From NCBI GenBank assembly GCA_036374835.1, contig DASUTB010000106.1, positions 8,481 through 72,480 of the forward strand: a stretch of DNA of 64,000 bases. Direction: 5' to 3'. Every line of letters starts with the position of its first letter. Positions within the stretch are counted from its first letter, which is position 1. Made by a program: the position numbers and the translations under genes. The notes below the pieces were generated by a model that worked only from the letters and a program-made list of their open reading frames with translations, did no database searches and had not been told where the DNA came from. Positions 8,008 to 15,936 of the stretch are shown here, in pieces. The DNA comes from DASUTB01 sp036374835. Its GTDB lineage: Bacteria; Actinomycetota; Actinomycetes; Jiangellales; Jiangellaceae.

Positions 8008-9111
8008 CTACGGTGCGCTGATGTCCACCCCGGTGAGCCGTCCATCACGGAACGCCGCGAGCCGCTCGGCCTCGTGCTCGATCTCCCGCCGGCGCGCGGC
8101 CGCCACCGGAGCCCACAGCTCGCCGGCGACCTTCAGCTTGGCTCCCGATTGACGGGGCCGCCACCATCCGGCGATCTCTCCGTCGATCAGAACAGCTCCC
8201 GGACGGCCGAGTACGGGCCACAACTTCTTCGCCCGCGCCTTGTCGGGGACCAGCAGGCCTCGGTCCTTGGCCTGGAGGAACAGATCATAGGGCCCGATCA
8301 GCCGAGTCACCCGTGGTCGATCCGCGCTCAGCGCGGGCTCGTCCGACTCGAGAATCCAGCGACGCGCGCCGTCCACCGTTACCTCGGTGGCGTCGCTCGG
8401 CCAGTGCGCCTTGACCTCCTTCACCGGGGAGTCGAGATAGTCCGCGACGTGCTTGTGCGTCGCCGGGCCGAGAAGGCGAAGGTATCCGCGGATCACGTCG
8501 TGCCGGTCGCCCGGACGGCCCGTCGGATCGAAGACGGGTATCGGCTGCAGGACCGGAGGCGACGTCCCGGCTTGCAGCTCGAGGCCGGCACGCGTGGCGC
8601 CGAGACGGAACGGCAGCTCGTAAAGGTGCGTCGCCTGGCACGAGCGGCAGTAGCGCAAGTACGGCTCGTCCACGCGTTTGGTGATCTCGGTGGAGACCTC
8701 CCCCTTCACCATCGGCTTCGTGACGACCTTCCGCATCTGCGCAGCCACAGTGTCCAGCGCGTCGAGCACCGCGATGCCGGCGGCTTCGAGTGGCTTCGCG
8801 GCATCGAAGATCCGCTTGACCGCATCCGCCTCCGAGTAGGGCTGCACCGCCCCCGCTATTGATGGCAGGTCGGCACGCCGGTAGACGTGCGGAGCGCCGC
8901 GAATAGTCCACAGCATGACGACGTCGTCCGCTGCCAGGCTCGACACATCGACTCCGCGAATCGCGAGCGCCCACAGCGCGCCGTCGGGCCCGGTGTCCTG
9001 AACACCGGCGTCACATGCGGCCGCGTCGGCGAGCGGGACGGCGGACCGATCGAGCTGCTGGGCCCGGACCCGGAAGCCGAGCACCTGCTCCCGCGTCACC
9101 TCAACTGGCAT
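8008..9111 (-). CDS. Winged-helix protein of the AlkZ/YcaQ-like family (HTH_42)
   Basis: 367 aa. The N-terminus (VLGFRVRAQQLDR), the LWTIRGAPHVYRRADL segment and the late GEIAGWWRPR and LKVAGELW segments fit the winged-helix DNA-binding family PF06224. That family includes DNA glycosylases such as AlkZ and YcaQ, which remove bulky or crosslinking alkyl lesions. I did not securely identify the catalytic QxQ-type motif, so glycosylase activity is only possible. The ATG at 9111 is preceded by a perfect TATGAT six bases upstream. Confidence 0.75.
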   Translation of the reverse strand: MPVEVTREQVLGFRVRAQQLDRSAVPLADAAACDAGVQDTGPDGALWALAIRGVDVSSLAADDVVMLWTIRGAPHVYRRADLPSIAGAVQPYSEADAVKRIFDAAKPLEAAGIAVLDALDTVAAQMRKVVTKPMVKGEVSTEITKRVDEPYLRYCRSCQATHLYELPFRLGATRAGLELQAGTSPPVLQPIPVFDPTGRPGDRHDVIRGYLRLLGPATHKHVADYLDSPVKEVKAHWPSDATEVTVDGARRWILESDEPALSADRPRVTRLIGPYDLFLQAKDRGLLVPDKARAKKLWPVLGRPGAVLIDGEIAGWWRPRQSGAKLKVAGELWAPVAAARRREIEHEAERLAAFRDGRLTGVDISAP

Positions 9112-9117
9112 ACCGCC

Positions 9118-9123
9118 ATCATA
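9118..9123 (-). promoter_or_regulatory. -10 hexamer of leaderless winged-helix gene
   Basis: TATGAT on the minus strand, six bases before the ATG at 9111. Confidence 0.55.
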
Positions 9124-9216
9124 GGAACGCCCCGCTGACAGGTAGTCGAGATCATTTCGGTTGGTGGCGTGGTCAGGCAGTATTGACCGGTGCCCCCGAT
9201 CCCTACCCTGCGCCGG

Positions 9217-9831
9217 CTAGGCCTGCCGGACGAACGTCGAACGGAGCAGCAACGCCATCGCCTCGGCGTAGCGCTCCTGGGACCAATCACGCTCGATCGT
9301 CAGCCCTTCGAGCAGGTCCCACGACATCAGCGCCCACATCATGTCCGCGGCGGCGTCGACCGTCCACGGTATGGCCAGCCGACCTTCATCCTCGAGCCAG
9401 GTCGCGAGCCGCCGGCAGCCCTTCCGCCATCGCTCCATGATGGCTTCGCGTAGCTCGGCGGCGTCCGCATCTGTGCGGCGGACCTCCTCCACCGCTCGCG
9501 CGATCGGAAGGATCCTCGGATGGGCACGAGCAAGGTGACGGGCCCATTCGTCGACCGCCGACACCGCGTCCGGGGCGGCCCACACCCGCTCCAGTGACTG
9601 GCCGAGCTCCTCGGCCTCACCCAAGTGCCGCAACAGCGCCGACAGCAGGTCGGCACGGCTTGTGAAGTGCAGATAGACCGCCCGCCGAGACACGCCGGCA
9701 CGTTGCGCGACGGCCGCCATCGTCAACGTCTCGAAGCCCTCGGTCTCGATTACCTGCCGGGTCGCATTCAGGATGGCGCTACACGTCCGCCTGCTCCGGG
9801 CGTTCCGAGGTTCCCCGATGGTCTTGGCCAT
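9217..9831 (-). CDS. TetR-family transcriptional repressor
   Basis: 204 aa. Residues about 15-62 form the TetR DNA-binding domain (SAILNATRQVIETEGFETLT then VAQRAGVSRRAVYLHFTSRADLL), including the family's helix-turn-helix. The C-terminal ligand and dimer domain is Trp-rich (MMWALMSWDLLEGL). It is divergent from the DUF6069-PPOX pair, with a 123-base intergenic region holding a palindrome that is a good candidate operator. The effector is unknown. Confidence 0.85.
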   Translation of the reverse strand: MAKTIGEPRNARSRRTCSAILNATRQVIETEGFETLTMAAVAQRAGVSRRAVYLHFTSRADLLSALLRHLGEAEELGQSLERVWAAPDAVSAVDEWARHLARAHPRILPIARAVEEVRRTDADAAELREAIMERWRKGCRRLATWLEDEGRLAIPWTVDAAADMMWALMSWDLLEGLTIERDWSQERYAEAMALLLRSTFVRQA

Positions 9832-9893
9832 CCCACCGCCTCTCTCGAAAAATCTTCACTGTGTGTGCAGAAGCCCTTGCGCGATCGTGACAC

Positions 9894-9919
9894 CGTGTGT
9901 AGTTTAGCAAATACACACG
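9894..9919. promoter_or_regulatory. Candidate TetR operator
   Basis: CGTGTGTA (9894-9901) and TACACACG (9912-9919) form a perfect inverted repeat with a 10-base spacer between the divergent TetR and DUF6069 genes. A further half-site pair, CTTCACTGTGTGTG (9854-9867) and CACACGATGTGAAG (9914-9927), surrounds it. Confidence 0.6.
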
Positions 9920-9954
9920 ATGTGAAGTTACTAGTCGAGGAGGAAAAGGTTCCC

Positions 9955-10368
9955 ATGTCGGCGCCGACTCAGAACAGGCGTACCACGAAGACACGCAGTC
10001 GCGCGGTCGCAGTCCTCGCGACACCTCTCATTGCCGCCGCGATCTGGCTGATCGCGGTGCAGTTGCTGGGCATCGACCTGGTCGTCGAGCGCTGGGACAC
10101 CAGCGCGACCATGACGATCGGCCTTCCGAGTGTCATCGTCACCGCTCTCATCGCGGCAGTGGCCGGGTGGGCCACACTTGCCATTCTGGAACGGACGACC
10201 ACACACGCAAGGATCGCGTGGACGATCGCAGCCACGGCGGTCCTCGTCCTTTCGCTGGGTACACCAGTGACTGCGGCGACGACGACATCTGCGGGCGTGG
10301 TGTTGATCATCCTTCACCTCGCGGTCGGCGGCACCCTGATCCCGACCTTGGCGAGGAGTGCGCGATGA
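9955..10368 (+). CDS. DUF6069-family four-helix membrane protein
   Basis: 137 aa. The start is the ATG at 9955, after a strong GAGGAGGA ribosome site. A short basic N-terminus (RRTTKTRSR) leads into four hydrophobic segments (AVAVLATPLIAAAIWLIAV, SVIVTALIAAVAGWATLAIL, WTIAATAVLVLSLG, AGVVLIILHLAVGGTLIPTL). The pattern fits DUF6069, a small actinobacterial membrane family of unknown function often next to TetR regulators. It overlaps the PPOX gene by four bases (ATGA), so the two are translationally coupled and probably controlled by the divergent TetR protein. Confidence 0.75.
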   Translation: MSAPTQNRRTTKTRSRAVAVLATPLIAAAIWLIAVQLLGIDLVVERWDTSATMTIGLPSVIVTALIAAVAGWATLAILERTTTHARIAWTIAATAVLVLSLGTPVTAATTTSAGVVLIILHLAVGGTLIPTLARSAR

Positions 10369-10739
10369 GCATTTTCACCGAGGATGAGCTGAGTTACCTG
10401 CGAGGTGAGCGACGTCTGGGCAGGTTGGCGACCGTTGGTCCGGACGGCATGCCGCACGTGACGCCGGTGGGATGGTCGTACGACCCAGAGTCGGACGTCG
10501 TGGAGGTCGGAGGGCACGAGTTCGCTGCCACCAAGAAGTACCGTGACGTCCAGCGCACAGGCCGCGCCGCGCTCGTCGTCGACGATGTGCTGGCACCCTG
10601 GCAGCCCCGAGGCGTTGAGATCCGCGGCGACGCAGCGGCCGTGCCCGAGCCCGACCCGCACATCCGTATCAGGCCTACCAGGATCGTCGCGTGGGGCCTT
10701 TCCGAGGCCGGCGGCCGGAGTACCCGAACGGTGAGTTAG
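10365..10739 (+). CDS. PPOX-class F420-dependent oxidoreductase-like protein
   Basis: 124 aa split-beta-barrel flavin/deazaflavin-binding protein. Visible signatures are FTEDELSYLRGERRLGRLATVGPDGMPHVTPVGW and the C-terminal FTPRRVxSWG-like RPTRIVAWGL. This matches the TIGR04023-type PPOX proteins, which use F420 or FMN to reduce small substrates. The ATG lies inside the end of the DUF6069 gene. The partner membrane protein and the TetR regulator suggest an inducible detoxification unit (inference). Confidence 0.8.
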   Translation: MSIFTEDELSYLRGERRLGRLATVGPDGMPHVTPVGWSYDPESDVVEVGGHEFAATKKYRDVQRTGRAALVVDDVLAPWQPRGVEIRGDAAAVPEPDPHIRIRPTRIVAWGLSEAGGRSTRTVS

Positions 10740-10769
10740 CGATCCCGGGGATTCGTGCTTGAGATCGGC

Positions 10770-10821
10770 GCAGAGCAGGAGACGGTCGGGTCACGATCAA
10801 CTCGGCTACCTCCTGCTCCGC
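10770..10821. terminator. Imperfect hairpin after the PPOX gene
   Basis: GCAGAGCAGGAG (10770-10781) pairs with CTCCTGCTCCGC (10810-10821) with one mismatch across a 28-base loop, 31 bases after the PPOX stop. Probable terminator. Confidence 0.5.
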
Positions 10822-10922
10822 GTCGTTTGCTACCTGCCCTGGGCTGATGCCGGCCGTTGGCACCGCTTGCGAACTCGATCGCAAGACGCTCGGACGTCAG
10901 CACTTGCTTGAGCGTGAGCTGC

Positions 10923-11474
10923 CTACGCGGCGGTGCCCCGGATCACTTGAATGGTCTTCAGCTTGCCGCGGGCCGTCGCCGACTCGACGTCGGCAAGGCC
11001 GAGACCCTTCAAGTAGTCCATGACCTCGGCTGTCTGCGTTTCGGTGATTCCGTGCCCCGGCTTGTCCAGCAGCCGTTCGGCGATCACGAGCCGCCCGCCC
11101 GGCGCCAGCTTGGCGACCTGGGCGTCGAGCCCGGGTTCGCGGGACGGCCAGTGGTGCATCGAGGCGATCGACCAGATGACGGTGAACGTACCGTCGTCGA
11201 ACGGGATCTCGGAGGCGCTGCCGACCCGGACGTCCGCGCCCGGCACACGCTTACGCACCATGTCGACGAACGTCGGGGAAGGATCGACCGCGGCCACTCG
11301 CTCGGCACCGATACGCTCGGCGGCGAGTTCCACCGCTGCACCCGGTCCGCAGCCGATCTCGAGAACCCGGTCGTCGGGCGTCAGCTCGAGCATGTCGATG
11401 ACGATCCGGTTCGACTCCGGGTTACGGTGCAGGAGCCGGTATACCCGCGCGGCGATCGCTCCGAAGCTTCGCAT
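10923..11474 (-). CDS. Class I SAM-dependent methyltransferase
   Basis: 183 aa. SAM motif I is VLEIGCGPGAAVEL, the acidic residue of motif II is in VAAVDPSP, and FDDGTFTVIWSIASMHHW and LAPGGRLVIAERLL are the usual motifs around strands 4 and 5. The layout matches Methyltransf_11/UbiE-like enzymes; the substrate is unknown. TAGCCT lies eight bases before the ATG at 11474 and no Shine-Dalgarno is seen, so it is probably leaderless. Confidence 0.85.
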   Translation of the reverse strand: MRSFGAIAARVYRLLHRNPESNRIVIDMLELTPDDRVLEIGCGPGAAVELAAERIGAERVAAVDPSPTFVDMVRKRVPGADVRVGSASEIPFDDGTFTVIWSIASMHHWPSREPGLDAQVAKLAPGGRLVIAERLLDKPGHGITETQTAEVMDYLKGLGLADVESATARGKLKTIQVIRGTAA

Positions 11475-11482
11475 GACAGGTC

Positions 11483-11488
11483 AGGCTA
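11483..11488 (-). promoter_or_regulatory. -10 hexamer of leaderless methyltransferase gene
   Basis: TAGCCT on the minus strand, eight bases before the ATG at 11474. Confidence 0.45.
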
Positions 11489-11522
11489 CGCGATAGGCGG
11501 CCCGTATTAGGGCCATGACGCG

Positions 11523-11572
11523 TGATCATGAAAGCTGACTGGTCATATTTGCGTGAATCGCCTTCATGATCA
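11523..11572. repeat. Dispersed 50-bp palindromic element, copy 1
   Basis: It begins TGATCATGAAAG and ends CTTCATGATCA, so the ends pair. It matches 48352-48401 at 39 of 50 positions without gaps. It lies between the methyltransferase start and the aminotransferase stop, ten bases beyond that stop codon. Confidence 0.75.
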
Positions 11573-11581
11573 AGAACATGA

Positions 11582-12802
11582 TCACAGGTTGCGCAGTGCG
11601 TCGGCGAGCGCCGTCACGCACGTGTCGATCTGCTCGTCGGACGTCACGAGCGGGGGGCAGAACGTCAGCGTGTCCGGCCCGATCGGGCGGGCGATCACGC
11701 CGCGCTCCATCATCGCGTCGCGTACGGTGACGGCGTCGACCTCCGGGCGCATGCCGGCCGCCCACATCGCGCCGGCGCCGCGCACCTCGGCGATCAGTCC
11801 GTCGTCCGCCAGCCGGCGCAGCCCGGAAGACAGCCGCTCGCCGATCACCGGAGCGCGTTCGATCAGATTCTCCGCGCGCAGCAGCGCCAGCGTCGCCAGC
11901 CCGGCAGCACACGCCACCGGATGGCCGCTGTAGGTGTGGCCGTGCCGCAGCACGAACGACCCGTCCGTCTCCAGCGGCTCGCGCACCGCTGGACCCACGA
12001 GCGCGCCGCCGAGCGGAACATAGCCGGCCGTTACGCCCTTGGCGAACGTCACCAGATCGGGACGGACGCCGTAATACTCCGAGCCCCACCAGTGACCCAA
12101 CCGGCCGAACCCGCAGATGACCTCGTCCACGATCAGAAAGGCGCCGTGCTCGTCGCAGATCTCCCGCAGCTCCGCCAAATAACCCTCCGGGGGCGGATAC
12201 ACACCGCCGGCGCCGACGACCGGTTCGGCGATCACCGCGGCCAGCTCGCCGGGACGCTCCTCGGCCACCTTGCGCACCGCAGCCGCGTCGTCGTACCCCA
12301 CCTGCACGACGTCGGCGAGCATCGCGCCGAAGTGCGCCTGATTCGCCGGCAATCCGGTCGCAGCCAGCCCGCCGTACGTCACACCGTGATACGACGGCGT
12401 TCGGCTCACGACGAGTCGTCTCGACGGGCGCCCGGCGAGCGAGTGTGCCGAGCGCGCCAGCTTGATCGCGGTATCGACCGACTCCGACCCGGACCCGGTG
12501 AAGAACACCCGGAACCCCGCGCCGGGTGCGATCTCCGCGAGCTCGGACGCCAGCGCGTCGGCGGGCGGATTGGTGAAGATCTCGTAGGCGTGAAACGCGT
12601 CGAGGCTCGACAGCTGCTCAGCGACGGCGTCCGCGATCTCCCGCCTGCCGTGGCCGACGTTGCAGTACCAGAGACTCGCCATGGCATCGATGTATTCCCG
12701 GCCGGAATCGTCCCGGACCACGGCGCCGTCCCCTTCGACGATGTTCACGAACGAGTCGGCGGCGGGCCGGGCGAACGGATGCAGAAATGCTGGCACAGTC
12801 AC
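11582..12802 (-). CDS. Class III PLP-dependent aminotransferase
   Basis: 406 aa. Family marks are the N-terminal GREYIDAMASLWYCNVGHGRREI, GSGSESVDTAIKLAR, the PLP-contact FLIVDEVICGFGRLG and the Schiff-base lysine in VTFAKGVTAGYVPLGG. Such enzymes (aspartate aminotransferase family, subgroup III) move amino groups from omega-amino acids such as beta-alanine, GABA or diamines to pyruvate or 2-oxoglutarate in the cytoplasm. The substrate cannot be fixed. It is divergent from the quinone reductase gene, with 41 bases between starts. Confidence 0.85.
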   Translation of the reverse strand: MTVPAFLHPFARPAADSFVNIVEGDGAVVRDDSGREYIDAMASLWYCNVGHGRREIADAVAEQLSSLDAFHAYEIFTNPPADALASELAEIAPGAGFRVFFTGSGSESVDTAIKLARSAHSLAGRPSRRLVVSRTPSYHGVTYGGLAATGLPANQAHFGAMLADVVQVGYDDAAAVRKVAEERPGELAAVIAEPVVGAGGVYPPPEGYLAELREICDEHGAFLIVDEVICGFGRLGHWWGSEYYGVRPDLVTFAKGVTAGYVPLGGALVGPAVREPLETDGSFVLRHGHTYSGHPVACAAGLATLALLRAENLIERAPVIGERLSSGLRRLADDGLIAEVRGAGAMWAAGMRPEVDAVTVRDAMMERGVIARPIGPDTLTFCPPLVTSDEQIDTCVTALADALRNL

Positions 12803-12830
12803 GCGATCACCATACCGGCCGGAACAGTCG

Positions 12831-12836
12831 TAGGGT
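12831..12836 (+). promoter_or_regulatory. -10 hexamer of leaderless quinone reductase gene
   Basis: TAGGGT, seven bases before the ATG at 12844. Confidence 0.55.
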
Positions 12837-12843
12837 GGGCGCC

Positions 12844-13806
12844 ATGAGAGCTGTCGTCGTCTCCGCCCACGGCGGATCCGAAGTCCTCGAACTCCGTGAC
12901 GTCGACCCGCCCCAGGCCGGTTCTGGTGAAGTCGTCGTGGACGTGGCCGCGGCGGGCGTCAACTACATCGACACGTACCAGCGCACCGGGCGCTACCCCA
13001 TCGAGACGCCGTTCACACTGGGCCTCGAGGGAGCAGGGACGGTCGTTGCCGTCGGGCAAGACGTGGCCGATGTCTCGGTCGGCGACCACGTGGCGTGGAA
13101 GGGTGCGCTCGGATCGTATGCCGAGCAGGTCGCGGTGCCGTCCGGCGAAGCCGTCCCGGTTCCGGACGGAGTGTCCGACGAGGTGGCCGCGGCGCTGATT
13201 CTGCAAGGCATAACGGCGCACTACCTCGCCACGTCCACCTATGCCGTCCAGCCCGGCGACTGGGTGGTCGTGCACGCCGCGGCCGGCGGTGTCGGGCACC
13301 TGCTCACCCAGATCGTCAAGCTTCGCGGCGGCCGCGTCCTCGCCACAACGTCCACCGATGACAAAGCCGAACTTGCCAAGCAGGCCGGGGCTGACGTCGT
13401 CACGTCCTACGACGACTTCGCCGGCAAGGCCCGTGAGCTGACCGACGGCGTCGGCGTTCCCTGCGTCTACGACGGCGTCGGCCAGGCGACGTTCGACGCC
13501 GACCTCGACGCGCTACGCCCGCGCGGGCTGCTCGCGATGTACGGCGCGGCCAGCGGGCCGGTGCCGCCGGTCGACGTCCAGACGCTCAATGCGAAGGGCT
13601 CGCTGTACCTGACCCGGCCAACGCTCGCCCACTACACGCGCGATCGCGCCGAGCTGACCGGCCGCACCGACGAGCTGTTCGAGTGGGTCAAACAAGGCCG
13701 GTTGGACGTGCGTATCGGCGGTCGTTATGCGCTGGAGGACGCCCGCCGGGCCCACGATGATCTGGAGGGCCGCCGCACGACCGGCAAACTCCTCCTCATC
13801 CCCTAA
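12844..13806 (+). CDS. Zinc-independent quinone oxidoreductase (MDR superfamily)
   Basis: 320 aa, starting MRAVVVSAHGG at the ATG at 12844. The N-terminal GroES-like part contains GVNYIDTYQRTGRYP and LGLEGAGTVVAVG. The Rossmann part has the NADPH-binding VVVHAAAGGVGHLLTQIVK. No catalytic or structural zinc cysteines are present, so it fits the quinone oxidoreductase (QOR) branch, which reduces quinones or other enones with NADPH. TAGGGT seven bases upstream of the ATG and no Shine-Dalgarno indicate a leaderless transcript. Confidence 0.87.
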   Translation: MRAVVVSAHGGSEVLELRDVDPPQAGSGEVVVDVAAAGVNYIDTYQRTGRYPIETPFTLGLEGAGTVVAVGQDVADVSVGDHVAWKGALGSYAEQVAVPSGEAVPVPDGVSDEVAAALILQGITAHYLATSTYAVQPGDWVVVHAAAGGVGHLLTQIVKLRGGRVLATTSTDDKAELAKQAGADVVTSYDDFAGKARELTDGVGVPCVYDGVGQATFDADLDALRPRGLLAMYGAASGPVPPVDVQTLNAKGSLYLTRPTLAHYTRDRAELTGRTDELFEWVKQGRLDVRIGGRYALEDARRAHDDLEGRRTTGKLLLIP

Positions 13807-13908
13807 AGAATGACCATGTTTGGCCGGCAATTTCCAGCTTTACGTAGCATGCAGAGCAGGCATCGCTCGGACAGTCCACGTATCGGCCGCAGGCCGCCGG
13901 ATACGGCG

Positions 13909-13914
13909 TAGGGT
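13909..13914 (+). promoter_or_regulatory. -10 hexamer of leaderless S41 peptidase gene
   Basis: TAGGGT, seven bases before the ATG at 13922, the same arrangement as at 12831. Confidence 0.55.
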
Positions 13915-13921
13915 GTCGATC

Positions 13922-15856
13922 ATGACGGCAGTGCTCACTCCTGGACACGACCTCGGTGCGGTCATGCCCGTACCGGAGTTCCGCACGCTGGCCGAGCAGG
14001 AGCCCGCTCTCACCGTCGAACAGCGCCATACGCTGGTCGAACAGGCGACGATTCTCGTGTCGGATCTCTACGCGCACCTGCCACTCAAACGAGCCATGCA
14101 TGCGGTCGACCCCGTACAGCGCCTGCGGCTGCTCGCGCACCGGCTCGACGGCCTCACCGACCGCGAGTTCCACACCGATCTGCTCAGCATCATGACCGAT
14201 CTGCGTGACCTGCACACGAACTACTTCCTGCCGCGACCCTACGCGGGACGGCTCGCGTTCATCGGCGTGCTGATCGAGCGCTTCGGCGACTCCGACAAGC
14301 CCCGCTATCTGGTCTCGAAGGTTTTCGACCATCTCGTCGCCGAACCGACCCTGGCGCCCGGCGCCGAGGTGACCCATTGGAACGGCGCACCGGTCGAGCT
14401 CGCGGTCTGGCGCAATGCCGAGCTCGAGGCCGGCAGCAACCTGGCCGCCCGCAAGGCTCGGGGTCTCGAGAGCCTCACCCTGCGCAGCCTCGGCGCGTCG
14501 TTGCCGCCGGACGAGGACTGGGTCGATCTTCGCTATCTGGTGGACGGCGAGCCGCAGGAAGCCCGGCTTCCGTGGCTGGTGTTCGAATCAGTCGAGGAGA
14601 TCGTCAGTCCGGACGAACCGCCGTCCGGCATCCTCGCCGATCTCACCGCACCGCCAGGGCACCTGCTCGGTCTCGACGTACGCACCGAACTCGTCCGGCG
14701 CGTCAAGAAGGAACTGTTCGCCCCCGGTGCGGTAGCCGAAGCGCAACGCGTCGCGAGCAGCCCTACCGCGGTCCCGCCGCCGACCGAGCAGCAACTGGCC
14801 GCAGGCATCATTCCGACGAGCCGCCCCGACGAGTTGCTGGCACGGACCGTCGACACGGCGCACGGCAGCTTCGGCTACCTGCGCATCTTCACGTTCTTGA
14901 TGCGCGACGGGGACATCAGCGCATTCGTCAGCGAGGTGGCGCGCCTGGTCGACGACGAGTTCCCGCCCGATGGGCTGATCATCGATGTGCGCGGCAACGG
15001 CGGCGGTTACGTCATCGCCTCCGAGTTCCTCCTCCAATTCCTCACGCCGCGTCGGGTGACCCCAGAGCCGGCACAGTTCATCACCACCCCCACCACGTTG
15101 CAGCTGTGCAATGCGATCCACGACATGCAACCGTGGGCACCGTCGATCGAACAGGCCATCGAGACCGCGGCGCAGTACTCGACCGGAATCCCGCTGTCAC
15201 CGCCCGAGGTCGTCAACTCGGTCGGCCAGCTCTATCACGGCCCGGTGGTGCTGATCACCGACGCGCTGTGCTACTCGGCCTGCGACATGTTCGCGGCCGG
15301 CTTCGCCGATCACAATGCCGGCACGATCCTCGGCGTCGACTCGAACACCGGTGCCGGCGGGGCCAACGTCCTCAACCATGCCCGGCTGCTCCAGGACTGG
15401 ACGGACGGGCCGCTCGAGCCGCTCCCCGAAGGCGCGCAGCTGCGCGTCTCGCTGCGTCGCACGCTTCGGGTCGGGGCATCGGCGGGGCAGCCGGTCGAAG
15501 ATCTCGGCGTCAGGCCGGATGAGATCCACGCCATGACGCGCGACGACCTGATCGAGGGCAACCACGATCTGCTCGAACACGCCGGCGAGATCCTGTCCAG
15601 GGGGACGGTCCGAGTGTTCGATGTCGCGGTCAGCGGGACGGACGACTCCGGCTTCCAGATCGACGTCACCACTCGCGGGCTCGACACAATCGACATCTAT
15701 GTCGGCGAACGGCCGCACGTGGCCGCCGTCCCCGCGCCGGACGGTACGAACACACTCACATTGCAGCTCGGCGACACCGCGTCCGGCCCGATCCGCCTCG
15801 AAGGCTTCGCAGCCGGCCGGCTGGTCGCCGCCCGCCAACTCCCTCCGCCAGAATGA
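13922..15856 (+). CDS. S41-family (tail-specific/tricorn-type) peptidase-like protein
   Basis: 644 aa, start chosen at the ATG at 13922 behind TAGGGT rather than the longer open frame. No signal peptide is visible, so it is probably cytoplasmic. Residues about 300-530 form the S41 core: GLIIDVRGNGGGYV, VVLITDALCYSACDMFAAGF with the presumed nucleophile in YSACDMF, and ILGVDSNTGAGG. The Lys that partners the Ser in CtpA-type enzymes is absent from that last segment, so the active site is either tricorn-like or impaired. The N-terminal 250 residues and the C-terminal beta domain (FQIDVTTRGLDTIDIYVG) are not recognised. Confidence 0.75.
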   Translation: MTAVLTPGHDLGAVMPVPEFRTLAEQEPALTVEQRHTLVEQATILVSDLYAHLPLKRAMHAVDPVQRLRLLAHRLDGLTDREFHTDLLSIMTDLRDLHTNYFLPRPYAGRLAFIGVLIERFGDSDKPRYLVSKVFDHLVAEPTLAPGAEVTHWNGAPVELAVWRNAELEAGSNLAARKARGLESLTLRSLGASLPPDEDWVDLRYLVDGEPQEARLPWLVFESVEEIVSPDEPPSGILADLTAPPGHLLGLDVRTELVRRVKKELFAPGAVAEAQRVASSPTAVPPPTEQQLAAGIIPTSRPDELLARTVDTAHGSFGYLRIFTFLMRDGDISAFVSEVARLVDDEFPPDGLIIDVRGNGGGYVIASEFLLQFLTPRRVTPEPAQFITTPTTLQLCNAIHDMQPWAPSIEQAIETAAQYSTGIPLSPPEVVNSVGQLYHGPVVLITDALCYSACDMFAAGFADHNAGTILGVDSNTGAGGANVLNHARLLQDWTDGPLEPLPEGAQLRVSLRRTLRVGASAGQPVEDLGVRPDEIHAMTRDDLIEGNHDLLEHAGEILSRGTVRVFDVAVSGTDDSGFQIDVTTRGLDTIDIYVGERPHVAAVPAPDGTNTLTLQLGDTASGPIRLEGFAAGRLVAARQLPPPE

Positions 15857-15936
15857 TCACGTGAAGCCGCTGCCACCAGGGCCAACCGCGGCCTGCCGGC
15901 CAGGCAGAGCGCGGACAGTCCGCCCACGGGTGATGC

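Noticed and set aside
10741..10922. Small gene fragment after the PPOX gene
   Set aside because: Frames on both strands lack motifs; the region is better explained by the hairpin.
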